Below are positions 44,848 to 55,988 of a stretch of 64,000 nt of DNA, in pieces. The position numbers and the translations under genes were made by a program. The DNA is from Ctena decussata (lineage: Eukaryota; Mollusca; Bivalvia; Lucinida; Lucinidae), in assembly GCA_963989385.1 (NCBI GenBank), contig OZ022513.1, positions 24,138,928 to 24,202,927 of the forward strand. The letters run 5' to 3'. The notes beneath the pieces were generated by a model. That model did not search any database, had not been told where the DNA came from, and saw nothing but the letters and a program-made list of their open reading frames with translations. Positions within the stretch are counted from its first letter, which is position 1. Every line of letters starts with the position of its first letter.

Positions 44848-46014
44848 TATATAATCAAGCTATGAATACTTGAAACGTATACTACTGACATTTTGATGAA
44901 ATAACCGAGAGAATAACAGAAAAACTATCATACGTATTTGCGAAGAGAAACATTTCTGGTAGGGGCCACATTGGATGTTAAAAAGCAATACAGATGGCTT
45001 TAGTACTGAAATGTCATAATATATAAATGAGATTTTGTCTATAAGAAGCAATTGTCCGGCGAAATTGATTTGCTCTATCATTACAGCGGGTCAAACTGAC
45101 CATAAAACCAAATGCTATGTTATTTTGTCACGCAACTTCCCAAATGAATCTGTTTGTCAATTTCGACAATGTGTTGGTTATGCTGAGGCTAGGTTGGAGA
45201 CCATTTGTTTGAGAAAATAAGTTCTGAATAGTTAGCTCCTTTGGAATACACCATAAAATGAAAACAGCAGACTCGTTTGAACTGGGTCTGCTCATGACTG
45301 ATAATGAAATGTGCAACACTGGCTACGCGACCTCTAGCACTGGCTTGAGCAAAATACTTACTTTCAACGTGACTAAAAGCTGTTTATTTGGCTTTCTGAA
45401 TGTATTGCCTTGCATTTGGTGCTGTCAAATATCAATTATATTTTCCATATTCCATTTAATTACAATTACCTTATTAAATAATAATTTACCTGAGGTAACT
45501 TAAAGTTTGCAAAATGGTGTGTGCGTTTAATCTATATTGGTAATGGTGAGGTAATTATTGTTTAACATTCCGCGTACTCGAAAGTGACTTTTAGTCAAAT
45601 TCAGTTTTTCACAATCTAACCCTAAAGATTGCTCTACGGCCCTCCATTTTCGCTAGCCCAGGGTACTGGGTCCACTACGTTCCTTGCGCACGTAAGGAAC
45701 GTAGTGGACTCAGTATCTTTGCTAACGAAGATGCTGCTCCTCAATCTTGGAAAAATCATTGATATATGCACAGTGGTAGGGCATTCTGAGTCTTGCCTAT
45801 ACCAAACTTACTCCACTTGTGGTGCTTAACCACTTAACATTCGAACCAGATCCTTCGATAAGGCTTATCCTCAGCCCACTCCACGTATGCCTTCTTACCA
45901 AATAATTTAGCTTAATCAACTGATGGTAATGTGCACAACCCATGGTGAGTTTCTGGTGCCAGAAGGAATGTATGGAAATGAATTTGGTCATTTCTTTTAG
46001 AATGATGCATATTT
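44848..46014. other. Intergenic DNA, no gene seen; one strong hairpin
   Basis: Several frames of 60-80 codons are open on both strands, none with a recognised motif. At 45670-45709 there is a hairpin with a perfect 16-bp stem (GTCCACTACGTTCCTT, eight-base loop, and its complement). Confidence 0.5.
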
Positions 46015-46500
46015 TTATCAAACTACACCATGTGGTTAAGAGTTATGAGCAATTTCACTCACTGACTACAGCGGTAGGACAAACAGACTGATGGACTTGC
46101 ACAGCGATTAAAGTGCACACCTGTGGGTCGTGCAATACTGTTTAGACTTTCGTCACCGTTTTGCTTGCCGGTGGCTGGACAATGTTAAAATACATGTACA
46201 TAAGTATACAAAATTTGAACCATATATACCACGGGGTTCAAGAGTTATGAGCATTTTCACTACTTGACCAAAATTTTCAACTTGTGCTCAGCAAAGCCTC
46301 GTCCACCAAAAAAGACGGGTATACATGCGAGTCGTTAGATTATGTTGACATATATAAGTATGAAAAAATTTATCAAAATATAGAATGCGGTTCAAGAGTT
46401 ATAAGCGTTTTCGCTAACTGATAACGGACGGACGGACGGACTCACACAGTGATTATAGTGCAAACCTGCGGGTTGTGCAATTTTCAAGGAGCATCGGTGT
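46015..46500. repeat. Diverged direct repeat, about three copies
   Basis: The motif GGTTCAAGAGTTATGAGC, or variants of it, followed by TTTTCACT and later by GACGGAC or CACAGCGATTA and GTGCACACCTG or GTGCAAACCTG, occurs near 46030, 46235 and 46390. A short GGAC run (46427-46440) is included. This looks like an old dispersed repeat; I cannot name it. Confidence 0.5.
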
Positions 46501-46968
46501 GCATGTGTGACGAACAAAGAAATAATTTTCTGGAAAAAAAAAATAAGAAAATTAATTGCATCATGAGATGACATGCTGTTTGTTATCAATCACGTTGCAA
46601 GGGTTGTTTGCTGTTGTCAAGCAGGGGTTGAGGTTGAGGTGTATGGGTAGGCCTGCATGTTTTGTCTGGCATTTTGACAAAGGGGAACAGCTTTTAGACT
46701 TTCTACCTCTTCCCTGTAGGTCAAAGTTTTCCAAAATGGGATGACTCTGAAAGGAAATAATTGAGTAGATTCACGGTTTTCTATAAGAGTTGATCTCCTC
46801 GAAAATGAAGAAAACAATTGAACGTCAGAGAGTTGCTTATACTAATAATATATCCATTCACCTAAAATATCTAAGCAAATACCCACGATCCTTTGTAGTT
46901 TCCATGTACTCCCTGAGTGAAACCTTAGAAATCATATGAAGGAACATCAATCTGTAATAGGTGACATT
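46501..46968. other. Intergenic DNA, no gene seen
   Basis: Short frames on both strands lack coding hallmarks. Nothing else stands out. Confidence 0.4.
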
Positions 46969-47206
46969 TGAGCCGCGACACGACAAAACCAACAATGTGG
47001 TTGTGCGGCCAGCGAAGACTCAGATCAGCCTGGGCATCCGCTCAGTCTGATCAGAGTCTTCGCTAAGCCATTAAAGGGTAGCTAAGGGTCTAAGCTACCT
47101 CCATGCGGACAGCGAAGACTCTGATCAGACTGGGCAAATGCCCAGGCTGACCTGAGTCTGCGCTGGGCGCACAACCATTTTGTTGGTTTTCTCGAGTCGC
47201 AGCTCA
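46969..47206. mobile_element. Hairpin MITE (type A), solitary copy 3
   Basis: A 238-bp palindrome from TGAGCCGCGACACGACAAAA to TTTCTCGAGTCGCAGCTCA, with the central arms GACTCTGATCAGACTGGG and complement intact. First of three copies standing in a row. Confidence 0.88.
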
Positions 47207-47338
47207 TTTACATCTGACAAAATATTACTATAAATCTACACTAGCAAACGTTTATCAACCGTCCATAAAAAACGTCAGTCTTTTAAAAAGATAAGCCCTC
47301 AACGAAATGTACATCGTCTGATATCACAAGAGCATAAA

Positions 47339-47576
47339 TGAGCCGCTACCCGAGAAAACCAACAATGTGGTTGTGCGCCCAGCGCAGACTCAGATCAGCC
47401 TGGCCATTCACCCAGTCTGATCAGACTCTTTGCTAAGCGCTTAAAGGGTAGCTGAGGGACTAAGCTACCTTCATGCGGAAAGCGAAGACTCTGATCAGAC
47501 TGGGCGAATGCCCAGGCTGATCTGAGTCTGCGCTGGACGCACGACCACATTGTTGGTTTTGTCACGTAGCGGCTCA
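47339..47576. mobile_element. Hairpin MITE (type A), solitary copy 4
   Basis: A 238-bp palindrome from TGAGCCGCTACCCGAGAAAA to TTTTGTCACGTAGCGGCTCA. It lies 132 bp after the previous copy. Its internal sequence matches copy 2 at 40637 closely (TGGCCATTCACCCAGTCTGA, ACTCTTTGCTAAGCGCTTAA). Confidence 0.88.
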
Positions 47577-47647
47577 TATTTCCAAAACCCCTTATATTTT
47601 TATGATGTTATGCATATTTGTGCACAATATTGCCATTTTTTAACATA

Positions 47648-47885
47648 TGAGCCGCGGCACGACAAAACCAACGAAGTGGTTGTGCGTCCAGCGCAGACTC
47701 AGATCAGCCTGGGCATCCGCCCAGTCTGATCAGAGTCTTCACTGAACGCATGGAGGTAGCTTAGACCCTTAGCTACCCTTTAGGTGCTTAGTGAAAAGTC
47801 TGAGCGGACAAGGGGGATGCCCAAGCTGCTCAGAGTCTAAGCTGGGCGCACAACCACAGTGTTGGTTTTCTCGTGTCAAGGCTCA
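47648..47885. mobile_element. Hairpin MITE (type A), solitary copy 5
   Basis: A 238-bp palindrome from TGAGCCGCGGCACGACAAAA to TTTCTCGTGTCAAGGCTCA, 71 bp after the preceding copy. Its right half has extra mismatches (TGAGCGGACAAGGGGGATGC), indicating age. Confidence 0.86.
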
Positions 47886-48804
47886 TTTGTGCACAATACT
47901 GTTATTCTTAACTTATGTATTTTCACAGACCTTTTCCAGTTTATCTTTTGTAAAGAATTGCAATAATGTTACATACGTTTCAGTTGAATATCATAGAACA
48001 GTTTTATAGGTTGGCTAGCCATTTGCAGAACATTGATTTTTTTTTTTTTTTTTTTTTTTTTTGAATTTCAGGTGCAAATGGAATAGAGAATAAACGAGAC
48101 ATTTTTGTGGCTCAGCTGACAGTACCATGCATGAGCATAGAGAGACGTTTCGAAAAGTCACAATGGTAAAAAAATGTGAATGCATCGCTTAACGTAGAAA
48201 AAAATAGATAGCATCTTAGAGATGACACAATTTAATTAAAACTTTATAAGATATATCTAAAGAAGCCATTATTTTCGTTTTATGTTCTGGCTTTCCTTTA
48301 TCATAAATAAAGATTTTCTATCAGAATGAACCTATCGCTAAATAACTCTGTTAATACACTGCCGGATCATAATGAAAATGCCGTAAAAATCTAAATTTTG
48401 GGACGGACAGGTACATTGCAGACCCAATTCAGACTGCTCCCACAGGAGCAGTCTGATCAGGGCCTACGCTGTTTTCCATTGCATTCTGCACCTTTGACAC
48501 GCGCTCTTCATTTACAAAACAAACAGTTAAATGTTAAGGATAGTTTGGGTAATAAATTTAGGTATTCCAATTTTTAAATTTCTACGACAAAGCAAAGTTT
48601 TATTTCACGTTGTCATGCTATTGCTGATCCCGAGGAAATAAGTTTCAATCAAGCGATGGGTGCAACAAGGTTAAACGCCCAGATGCTTTGATACTAATAT
48701 TTAAGTAGTAGTCATATCCCCTTCATAAAATCTCCGTTTTCCTAAAATCTGTGGAAATTTGTGACTCTAGTATATATGCTATCCGTTTTAAATGTATTAT
48801 AATG
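47886..48804. other. Intergenic DNA with poly-T and a short hairpin, no gene seen
   Basis: A T run of 27 lies at 48036-48062. A hairpin at 48430-48455 pairs CAGACTGCTCC with GGAGCAGTCTG across four bases. No coding or RNA gene is recognised. Confidence 0.5.
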
Positions 48805-49052
48805 CAAGGGCGTAGCTACCTATACGCAAATACGCAAGTGCGTATTGAAATTTTGTCAAAATTTTGACAAAATTTCAACATACACTTGCGTATTTGTAGG
48901 CTGTAATTTTGCAAACTGGACAAGATTAAAGTACCAACTGCCGATAAACGTGGCAATATGAAATATTTTAGGGGCCTAGCCCCTAGGTTTTCCCTCAAAG
49001 AGTATGAAAAATGATCGTGCGGAACATCTTATTGCGCCTAGCTACGCCCCTG
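48805..49052. mobile_element. MITE with GGCGTAGCTA ends and TAATG target duplication
   Basis: A 248-bp element beginning CAAGGGCGTAGCTA and ending TAGCTACGCCCCTG, flanked by TAATG on both sides (48800-48804 and 49053-49057). Near its left end is a strong hairpin in which AAATACGCAAGTG answers CACTTGCGTATTT around a palindromic AAAATTTTGACAAAATTT-like core. Elements with a GGGGCGTAGCTA end are common in animal genomes; the superfamily is not assigned here. Confidence 0.78.
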
Positions 49053-50090
49053 TAATGTGACAGTGTAAGTCACTTTTACAACACTTTTCACAGTATCAAG
49101 CATTTCACTGCATCAAGCAAATAATCATTTTTGTCATATCACTTCTTCTCGCTCCACACACACATAAAAAAAGGACACAAAATGGATGAAAATTATCAAA
49201 GTAAAAAAATACCAGCAGCAAACTCAGTGTTACAGATACCAGTATCTGTACTCAGCCTCTTCAGTGTCGCTTTGGAAAAACAGGCGAAAAAAGTCTTTGC
49301 CGGCAACGGAAAGCGGTCATTGCAAAACAAAGGTACCGGTCTTATCATTTATTACATTATTTTATTATTGTACTAAAATTGCACTATTTGTATCGTTGTT
49401 TGTCCAGTCATGCTTGTTTCAAGAGGGCGAAGAGGGCACAGTCCCTGGGTCCGAAACCATATCAGACACATTATCTCTGTGCGAATTGTGTTTTACGCGC
49501 ATCTGAGTGGCGCCAATAAGTTACTTCTGAAATTTCCTGCGGAAGTTTGGATCAAACTTTGTGGAATATTTTCCGAGACTGGTATGGTATATCCTGATTT
49601 AGAATCTGCAAATTTTTAAACTATACCAGAAAAAATAATAATAATAATAGTAATTATAATAAAAAGTTCGCGAGTTAGTAAACAGAAATAGGAATCCGTA
49701 AAAAAATAAAGGACGAACAACTAGGAAAAATGTTAAATTGTGATTTTCTGAATACAAATAGAAACAAGAAAAAAGCCTTTTGTTGCCTATAATACACCGT
49801 AGTCTGATTTGTATAAAGTTTTTGTATGGAAGGAAAATTGGAGCTTACAGCAAGTTAACGTTGCGAAATATAAATCCATTCTAATGCACTTACGTATGTA
49901 ACGCGACGTCTGATTGGATAACGTCTGAAATTTGCGACAGTTAATCCTGCGATATACTGTCGGAACCCGACGTCATTACCTAACGTCACTTCTTATTGGC
50001 TGACGTCTGGTTTTACGTCCCTGAAAGTGTTTGCTGTGGGTGCAAAGTTGCACACTTTTGAATGTGAAAAAGTGAAAAGTGCATTAGAAT
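49053..50090. other. Intergenic DNA; outer inverted repeat of a possible MITE
   Basis: Frames of 69-106 codons around 49131-49619 show no recognised domain. CCATTCTAATGCACTT at 49877 is the reverse complement of AAGTGCATTAGAATGG at 50077-50092, so 49877-50092 may be a MITE of about 216 bp. Its interior has repeated GACGTCTG and ACGTC motifs. Confidence 0.5.
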
Positions 50091-50219
50091 GGGGATAACT
50101 GTATTGAAATTGTCATTTGGGGAGGTAAATCGTCGGTAGCGGAGCCGTAAAACGAAATTTCCTACCATAAAACCGACGATTTACCTCCCCAAATGAAAAT
50201 TTTGAGTACAGTTATCCCC
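50091..50219. repeat. Imperfect palindrome, possible small MITE
   Basis: The segment runs from GGGGATAACTGTATTGAAAT to CAGTTATCCCC. GGGGAGGTAAATCGTCGGT in the left arm answers ACCGACGATTTACCTCCCC in the right. It abuts the preceding inverted repeat, so the two may be parts of one composite element. Confidence 0.7.
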
Positions 50220-51078
50220 TAATTTATAGCTACTGGAGTCACCCGTTCTGATAAATTATATGGGTCCATTTTCTATCATGGGGTGCCTGGTGTAGTTTTT
50301 TTTATCTTTTTTATTTTATTGTTAGGAGAAATACTCATTTGTCTTATGCAAATAGTATAGACACTGATCAGACGCCGCGATCTGCGGCGTCTGATCTGGG
50401 TCTGCACTGTTTGCCAACGTCCCTTTCATGGGACACCAGGCATAAATGGGTTAAAGAAGCCAGCGCATCTCTGGAGTCTGCGGAGAACTTCTACGAGTCA
50501 CTGTTTTAATTTCACTGTTGGTGTTATTCCAATTTTCGTAAATATATTGGCCTCTTGAGCTTAGCGGTACGAAACTATAGCTATACTCCAAGGCACTGCA
50601 TCTGTGGATAGTCCCGTCAATAAAAACAGCAACTCATCATAGCAACCACTTCTCTGGAAAACGGCCCTTGTTAGGGCCACAATAGTAATCGATCTTCGTC
50701 TCCACGTGACTGGCTTGCCGCCTTGCGTTTTCCCTCTTGCACCGCTAGGGTGTGTCTACAGTAACATTCGTCCTCCGCTAGAATTATTTTTTCTTCTCTT
50801 TTTTTTTTTTTTTTTTTTTTGTCCAATTCTCATGACGATGTTCACCAGGAGGCTCTGTGGAACGAATCCATTGTTGCACATCCCTGGAAGCTGTGTTCTT
50901 CGATATTTTTATTTATTTATACATTGTTTTGAGCGGGTAACACAATTAGCTTGTTAGCTATTCTACCTCGTGGCCCTCTGTAAACAACACTATATACACT
51001 GCTCAAAATATTTAAAGGGGCAGCTGATATTTTCCCATAGACATTACTACAACATATATCCAGCTCCACGGCCCATAA
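50220..51078. other. Intergenic DNA with a GC-rich hairpin, no gene seen
   Basis: A perfect 13-bp-stem hairpin lies at 50366-50396 (GATCAGACGCCGC, loop GATCT, complement). A long T run lies at about 50797-50820. No coding region is supported. Confidence 0.5.
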
Positions 51079-51465
51079 ATTCGATCGCTAAAGGCCAAGA
51101 ATTTCCCATTCCTTTGCAGCGTTTGTGAGAACGATCGAAGTTTAAGACAACAAGAATATAGGCAAAGCCTTGCTGCTTTCAGAATAAGTGCCCACAGACT
51201 CAGGATAGAACGGGGTAGGTATTATGGGGGAAAGGCTGAAGAAAGGCTGTGTGATACTTGTAAAGTTATTGAAAATGAAATACATTTTCTTAGTGAGTGT
51301 AAAAAATATGACACTCTTCGATTAAAATTGTATGACAGTATTAAATGCACTAATTTTGTTGCAAGTGCTGATTCTAAGGAAACGTTTTTACGCTTAATGA
51401 CAAGTGATGATTACAGAATTATAAAAGCTGTTTGCATATTTATCCATGATTGCCACATAACTTAA
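51079..51465 (+). pseudogene. LINE open reading frame 3' end, 5'-truncated (CR1-like)
   Basis: An open frame of 128 residues ends in TAA at 51463-51465; upstream it is closed by a TAA at 51076-51078. It resembles the tail of non-LTR retrotransposon polyproteins: FRISAHRLRIERGRYYGG, then ERLCDTCKVIENEIHFLSEC, where the pattern C-x2-C-x7-H-x4-C is a zinc-knuckle-like end module found after the reverse transcriptase. No catalytic part remains, so this is a 5'-truncated dead copy. The CR1-like label rests partly on the 3' end described next. Confidence 0.78.
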
Positions 51466-51650
51466 AAATGTTACACTAGTCTTTAGCTCCAAACCATTTA
51501 TCTTCTTTTTTTTCATGGCATATGGTAAGAATGTATGTGAGTGTTTGTGTGTATGTTTAAATTGTATTTGTTTCTTGTAAATTGTTACATGTATGTTATT
51601 TGCCCTTAACCCGGTAAACGGGTATACTTGTGCAATAAATAAAATTCTAT
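51466..51650 (+). mobile_element. 3' UTR of the CR1-like copy
   Basis: About 185 bp follow the stop codon and end AATAAATAAAATTCTATG. CR1-type LINEs typically end in repeats of an ATTCTRTG motif instead of poly-A, and a single such motif is present. No target duplication is detected because the left end is not defined. Confidence 0.55.
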
Positions 51651-51707
51651 GTACATAATATAATAATTATCAACATTATCACAAAAGTCAGAAATAGATA
51701 CAAAAAA

Positions 51708-52225
51708 CACTGGGTGGTTGCTTAGTCCCGGTGGGCGATGATTTTTTCTGACAATCGTCAATGATTTTTTCTGACGATGGTCCCGGATTTTTTCCACATC
51801 GTCAATGATTTTTTCTTCGTGACGTCATAACAGAAAACTGGTGCGACAAATGGTGAGTTTAGTGGATTAAAACATTTATTTACAAATTATATGCTTATTC
51901 TGGGTAGAGATTAGGCAAATTAGATAAAATACACATGTTTAACGAGGTCAACAGATAAAAGAAACCTGGAAATTTTCGTTTAGGGTACATCGTGAAGAAC
52001 TGTCCTCTGTGTCTATGTCTGCGAAGTTTACCATAGGGTAAGGTTAGTTTTAATCATAAATCGGTTTTTGGAAAAATGTCTCATTATTTTTGACACTTCA
52101 CAATAATATAAATAGGTCTGTAAGCCCATTTTCATTTTTCATAGGTCCCGGATTTTTTCCTACAAGTCCCGGATTTGCTCCTACAATAGATTTGAAGCGC
52201 CTGATTTTTTCTGACAACGCAAACC
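51708..52225. repeat. Left terminal region of the CACTGGG element
   Basis: After the 20-bp tip it carries repeated TTTTTTCTGAC and TCCCGGATTTTTTCC motifs in several phases (51739-51800 and 52143-52212). Such sub-terminal repeats are typical transposase-binding arrays in DNA transposons; that role is inferred. Confidence 0.7.
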
Positions 52226-52789
52226 ACAAAATGAGTAGTTATTATGATACGTTATTGAGCATATATGGAACAGCAAGATCAAAACTTGCTTCAAACTTAA
52301 TTTTGGTGCATAAATGGATGACAAAATATTTGTTGGTCATCAAAAGACCAGTCTTTCCATTGTATGCACCATTTAGCCCATTCTATTGTAAATTTGAGTG
52401 CCGCCACGGTCAGGCTATTTTTTTTTCTCTGATGAGGCATAGTAAATTTACATTGTTTCTCCAGAATTGTGCGTGCATGCATGCGTGCGTACGTGTGTAT
52501 GTGTGTGATTCCAAAGCATCAATATTTCCTACTGTACTATCTTTGGTGTACAGTGCTTGCCTGTTCCTCACAATCCTCACCATAGCATAGTGTTTGTCAG
52601 GCTTGAAAATGCACAGGTTCAGCCGGTTCTACGCTTGAGGGTCTGAACAGTTTTACATACTACACATCAACACCAGAACAGAAATGTTTAAACAAAATGT
52701 TCTGAGAAGTCAATCCTTTTGAAGCAAGGGATACATAAAAGGAATGAATAAAAATAACATACTTGGTTCAATTGCAGCCGCCGTGCCGC
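52226..52789. other. Transposon interior, no gene seen
   Basis: A 166-codon frame starts at 52090 and ends at 52590 but overlaps the terminal repeat and has no domain; I do not call it. A GTGTGT/TGCGTGCG-rich stretch lies near 52470-52510. Confidence 0.4.
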
Positions 52790-53056
52790 GTAGCGCAACC
52801 GGTAGGGCACCTGACTCATAAGTCAGAGGTCCTGGGTTCGAAACCCGGTCTGGCCACATACTTTCGTTTCTCCTTCCGCTGATTCAAAAAGGGCAGTTGT
52901 CAGTTACTGGCAAAAGTATGTGCACTTAGTACTTGTTAACAGCTTAGGAGGTCTAAGCCTGCCCAGGAATAGTGTGGTTAGGTTAACTGACCGTCCCGAC
53001 ATGACAATAGCTGTTTAGCGTGGTCGTTAAGCATCAAATCAATCAATCAATCCAAT
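52790..53056 (+). mobile_element. tRNA-derived SINE with 11-bp target duplication
   Basis: The head resembles a tRNA: TAGCGCAACCGGTAGGGCA matches the A box of the polymerase III promoter and GGTTCGAAACCCGG contains the B box (GGTTCGAAACC). The body continues past the tRNA-like part (ACTGACCGTCCCGACATGAC) and ends in ATCAATCAATCAAT. The copy is flanked by CAATTGCAGCC on both sides (52779-52789 and 53057-53067). The tRNA-like acceptor stem has mismatches and the anticodon loop is one base short, so it is not a tRNA gene. It sits inside the 4.3-kb DNA transposon and is therefore younger. Confidence 0.9.
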
Positions 53057-54521
53057 CAATTGCAGCCATGTCCCCGACAGGAGCTAATCTCTTTTAAAAT
53101 TTGTCGAAATGAAATCAATGATTCCAAAGGACCAGAAATTATATCATTTGCACAATGATTGCGCACGGTGAGACATTTAACGGCCGTTACACGCCTTCTA
53201 ACGCCTGTTTCAGTGACGTTTCTCTTTGTTTGAGAATATCTGTAGTTTCTGTTTTAAGAATTTCAGTATGTAATGCTATTGAAAAAATAATGGAGCGTAG
53301 TAAACACTATTTGCCATACTACCGGCTATTGCGGAATTACAAGCTCTTGGCAGAATGACGTCTAGATGACGTCACTCTGTCATGATTTTGAACTCCTAGT
53401 GACTATGGTAACAAATGTATGATGTCATTGTTATAAACTGTTTGCCATGTTCCATCAATTTTTCAATGACATTGCATACTGATATTATTTCAACAGACTT
53501 CAGATTTTCTCAGACAAATAATTATTCTCAAGTTATTCAGTTTCGTGTTATACATGTTATGTGCAACACCAGCCATGCCCTTAGCATTGGCTCGGCCACT
53601 CTATTTTCAGAATGACTCAAAATGAAATAAATGTTTCCAAAATGACCAGAAATTATATAATCTGCCCTATGGTGAAGTTTCGCGAGACGTTTTTCGGCCG
53701 CCACACAGCACTTATTGCACTATGATGGAGTACGGGGGAACTTTTAAAGGCCCCATTGCTCTATCAGCATGAAATATTTTATCGTGAGGTATCACTGCAA
53801 ACTTCTCAATATAGTTTCGCCGTTGATAACTATCGTGATTGGCCGGCTTTGAAAAATCAAAACGTCCTTGAGTTTACCTTGAAATAGATTTGAAAAATAA
53901 CTAGGTCATTTTAGTTTGCAACTAATATGACCTACTTTCCATTTCACAAGCTTTATTTTATGGTAAAAACACAAGGTACAAGGAATAAAAATACAAGGTA
54001 CAGGCGTTTTAACAAATGATAAAAATACAATGTACAAAAATGTTAATCACGGATCCCATTGATTGTGCAGCGGTTGCATTATTTCATTGCTTAACGTGGA
54101 ACCAGTGATGAAAGGCGTATTTTTATGGAGAGGCTCATCATTTTTCCAAAATACCTTGTTCCTTCTTTTTTGCCAGTTATCTGATACAAAAAGCACATCA
54201 ACCGACATATTTTCATTAATTCTGAAGGCTGTACAGGTTTCATAATGATTTGTATTTTGACGAATTTACCCACTGGTAGGGCTATGGAGCCTTTAATAGT
54301 CGCACGGCACCTCCAGCTTCATGTGAAGTTAAATAAGATTTGAAATGTTAGATTTCTTTAGAAAAATGGAATACTTCGAAAAACTGAAAGTAGCAGACTC
54401 GGTGTAATCTGCACTTGAAGAGAAGATTCAAGTTTGAAAAAAAATGACTTCTGTTGTAATGTCTTTTACGTATTCCTCGCTTCTGAGAGTTCATAGTTTC
54501 GATCTTTTTCATCATTTGCAG
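53057..54521. other. Transposon interior with a diverged direct repeat
   Basis: A segment near 53108-53190 (AATGATTCCAAAGGACCAGAAATTATAT and GGCCG) recurs in diverged form near 53622-53705, about 515 bp later. No coding region is supported. ACAAGGTACA motifs repeat near 53972-54022. Confidence 0.5.
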
Positions 54522-55057
54522 GATGAAGGCAAAAACAGTGAATGCAAATACTGTCTCAAGTCATTTCCTGATGCCACTTCTACCTTTCGACATTGTGTTG
54601 AAAAACATCCAAACGAAAAACTTTGTCTTCTGTGGCCGCTTCGTAATGCAGAAGGAAACCTAATAAAATATAAAGCAAGAGTATTTGATGTGTTAGGCAG
54701 TTCGTTAAAATGTGACATACAAAATATCCAGCTTGCAAACAACAAAGTGTCAATACACACAAGAACAATCATACTAAGTCCTGTCCAAAAATTCGAAAAA
54801 TTAACGCACCTACAAAATCTGTTCATAAACAGTTATTCACTGAGCACGACGATGAAATACATAGTGAAGCAGTGATTTCTGATTTCCCTTTTTTGCTGCC
54901 TTTTATCTTTACCTACAACACGGGGCTAACACCAATTTCCCACGCCTGTGCTGTCAACAGAGCCAGTCAGTTTCTATACATGCTAAAGTGGTTGTCGACC
55001 GAGACAGTCGACAGAAGTATCATTCGGTCGACAACCACCTCATTATAATATACATGT
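54522..55057 (+). pseudogene. C2H2 zinc-finger ORF fragment inside the transposon, frameshifted
   Basis: A good splice-acceptor-like tract (TTTTTCATCATTTGCAG) ends at 54521, and the frame after it reads DEGKNSECKYCLKSFPDATS and continues to a C2H2 finger with C-x2-C-x12-H-x4-H spacing (CKYC, then HCVEKH). Next comes LCLLWPLRNAEGNLIKYKAR. The first frame runs to a stop at 54873-54875. A protein-like continuation lies two bases out of phase from about 54740 (QLFTEHDDEIHSEAVISDFP) and stops near 55047-55057. I read one coding exon broken by a frameshift. It could be a transposon gene or a captured host exon; the family is not recognised. Confidence 0.5.
54988..55038. repeat. 15-bp-stem inverted repeat
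   Basis: GTGGTTGTCGACCGA pairs exactly with TCGGTCGACAACCAC across 21 bases. It overlaps the out-of-phase end of the zinc-finger fragment, and the last codons there may come from this repeat. Confidence 0.9.
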
Positions 55058-55654
55058 GTCATCTACCATAACTGGTACTGCTTACTACCTCCATCTCTGT
55101 CGCGAGCCTTTTCCTTTGGCATCTTCAAATGGCGTCTTTGTACGGTTCGGTCGACACCACAGGTGAGCAAATTGGCATTGCCCCGTGCATACTCGAAAAG
55201 TAATCAACTGTATAAATGTGCGCAAACATATTTCACCTGGAAATTAACTGGCAAATCGAACAAGATGGTGGAAACACGTGGGTGGGAGTAGATCTCCTGA
55301 CTTTGATTTTGCGTAGTTTATGACGCCACATCAGAGATCTCGTGACGTCCAAGGTCACAGTGACGTCAGACTATCTAATGCTGGCATTTCAGTCAATGTA
55401 GTTTATTGAAACAGCAATTAGGTTATATAATGGATTCACAAGTATGAGTAGGGCCTACTAAATCAATGAATTTGCAAATAGGGCCTCCACTCAAAACTTT
55501 TTATGATATGATTGGCACTCTTTGGTTTTGCTTTTGTTAGACACTTCCACACCATCCGCTAGGGGCAAACAGCGTTTACACCCGATATCATACCACTAAA
55601 CACGCTGAGCAACAGCAGCTAACTCTGTAGGTTAAGCGCTGGCCTTCTGATCTA
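55058..55654. other. Transposon interior, no gene seen
   Basis: Unique-looking sequence with several TGACGTC motifs near 55340-55370. No coding region is supported. Confidence 0.4.
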
Positions 55655-55988
55655 GCGGTCTGATCTAGCGGAAAAAATCCGGGACACTGTAGGAAAAAAT
55701 CCGGGACATTAAATTCGTTGTAGGAGCAAATCCTTGACATTTGCTGTAATTTTCGTCCTCGGTTTGCAGAGGTTATTTCACGAAAAAATGTGACAAACGA
55801 CTAAATGCGCTCATAAAATGCTTCAGGAAACAGCCTGTTTGCAAAAGATCAGGAGAAAATATTGAAAATAAGTTTGTTCACTTACCCTTTTGCTTCGTCA
55901 CGCTTACGAGACACTAATTGTCAGAAAAAATCGTTAACGATTGTCAGAAAAAAATCATCGTTCACTGGGACTAAGCAACCACCCAGTG
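55655..55988. repeat. Right terminal region of the CACTGGG element
   Basis: It carries AAAAAATCCGGGACA motifs (55669-55712) and GTCAGAAAAAATC motifs (55919-55957), the complements of the left-arm repeats, and ends with the 20-bp terminal inverted repeat. Confidence 0.72.

Larger units (their letters stand above)
51708..55988. mobile_element. 4281-bp DNA transposon with CACTGGG termini
   Basis: The first bases CACTGGGTGGTTGCTTAGTC are the exact reverse complement of the last (GACTAAGCAACCACCCAGTG). The outer 80 bp repeat GATGATTTTTTCTGACAATC in both arms, and further inward both arms hold GTCCCGGATTTTTTCC-type motifs (52145-52180, complement at 55664-55735), so the inverted repeats reach several hundred bases with gaps. 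Flanks are AAA and AAC, so no exact target duplication is seen. CACTG ends suggest the EnSpm/CACTA group; no transposase was found. It contains a SINE and a broken zinc-finger frame. Confidence 0.8.

Noticed and set aside
52090..52590. A 166-codon frame at the left of the CACTGGG transposon
   Set aside because: It begins in the terminal repeat, is rich in low-complexity hydrophobic stretches and matches no family I know.
52790..52862. tRNA gene with a CAT anticodon
   Set aside because: The acceptor stem has mismatches, the anticodon loop is one base short, and the segment continues into a SINE body with a target duplication.
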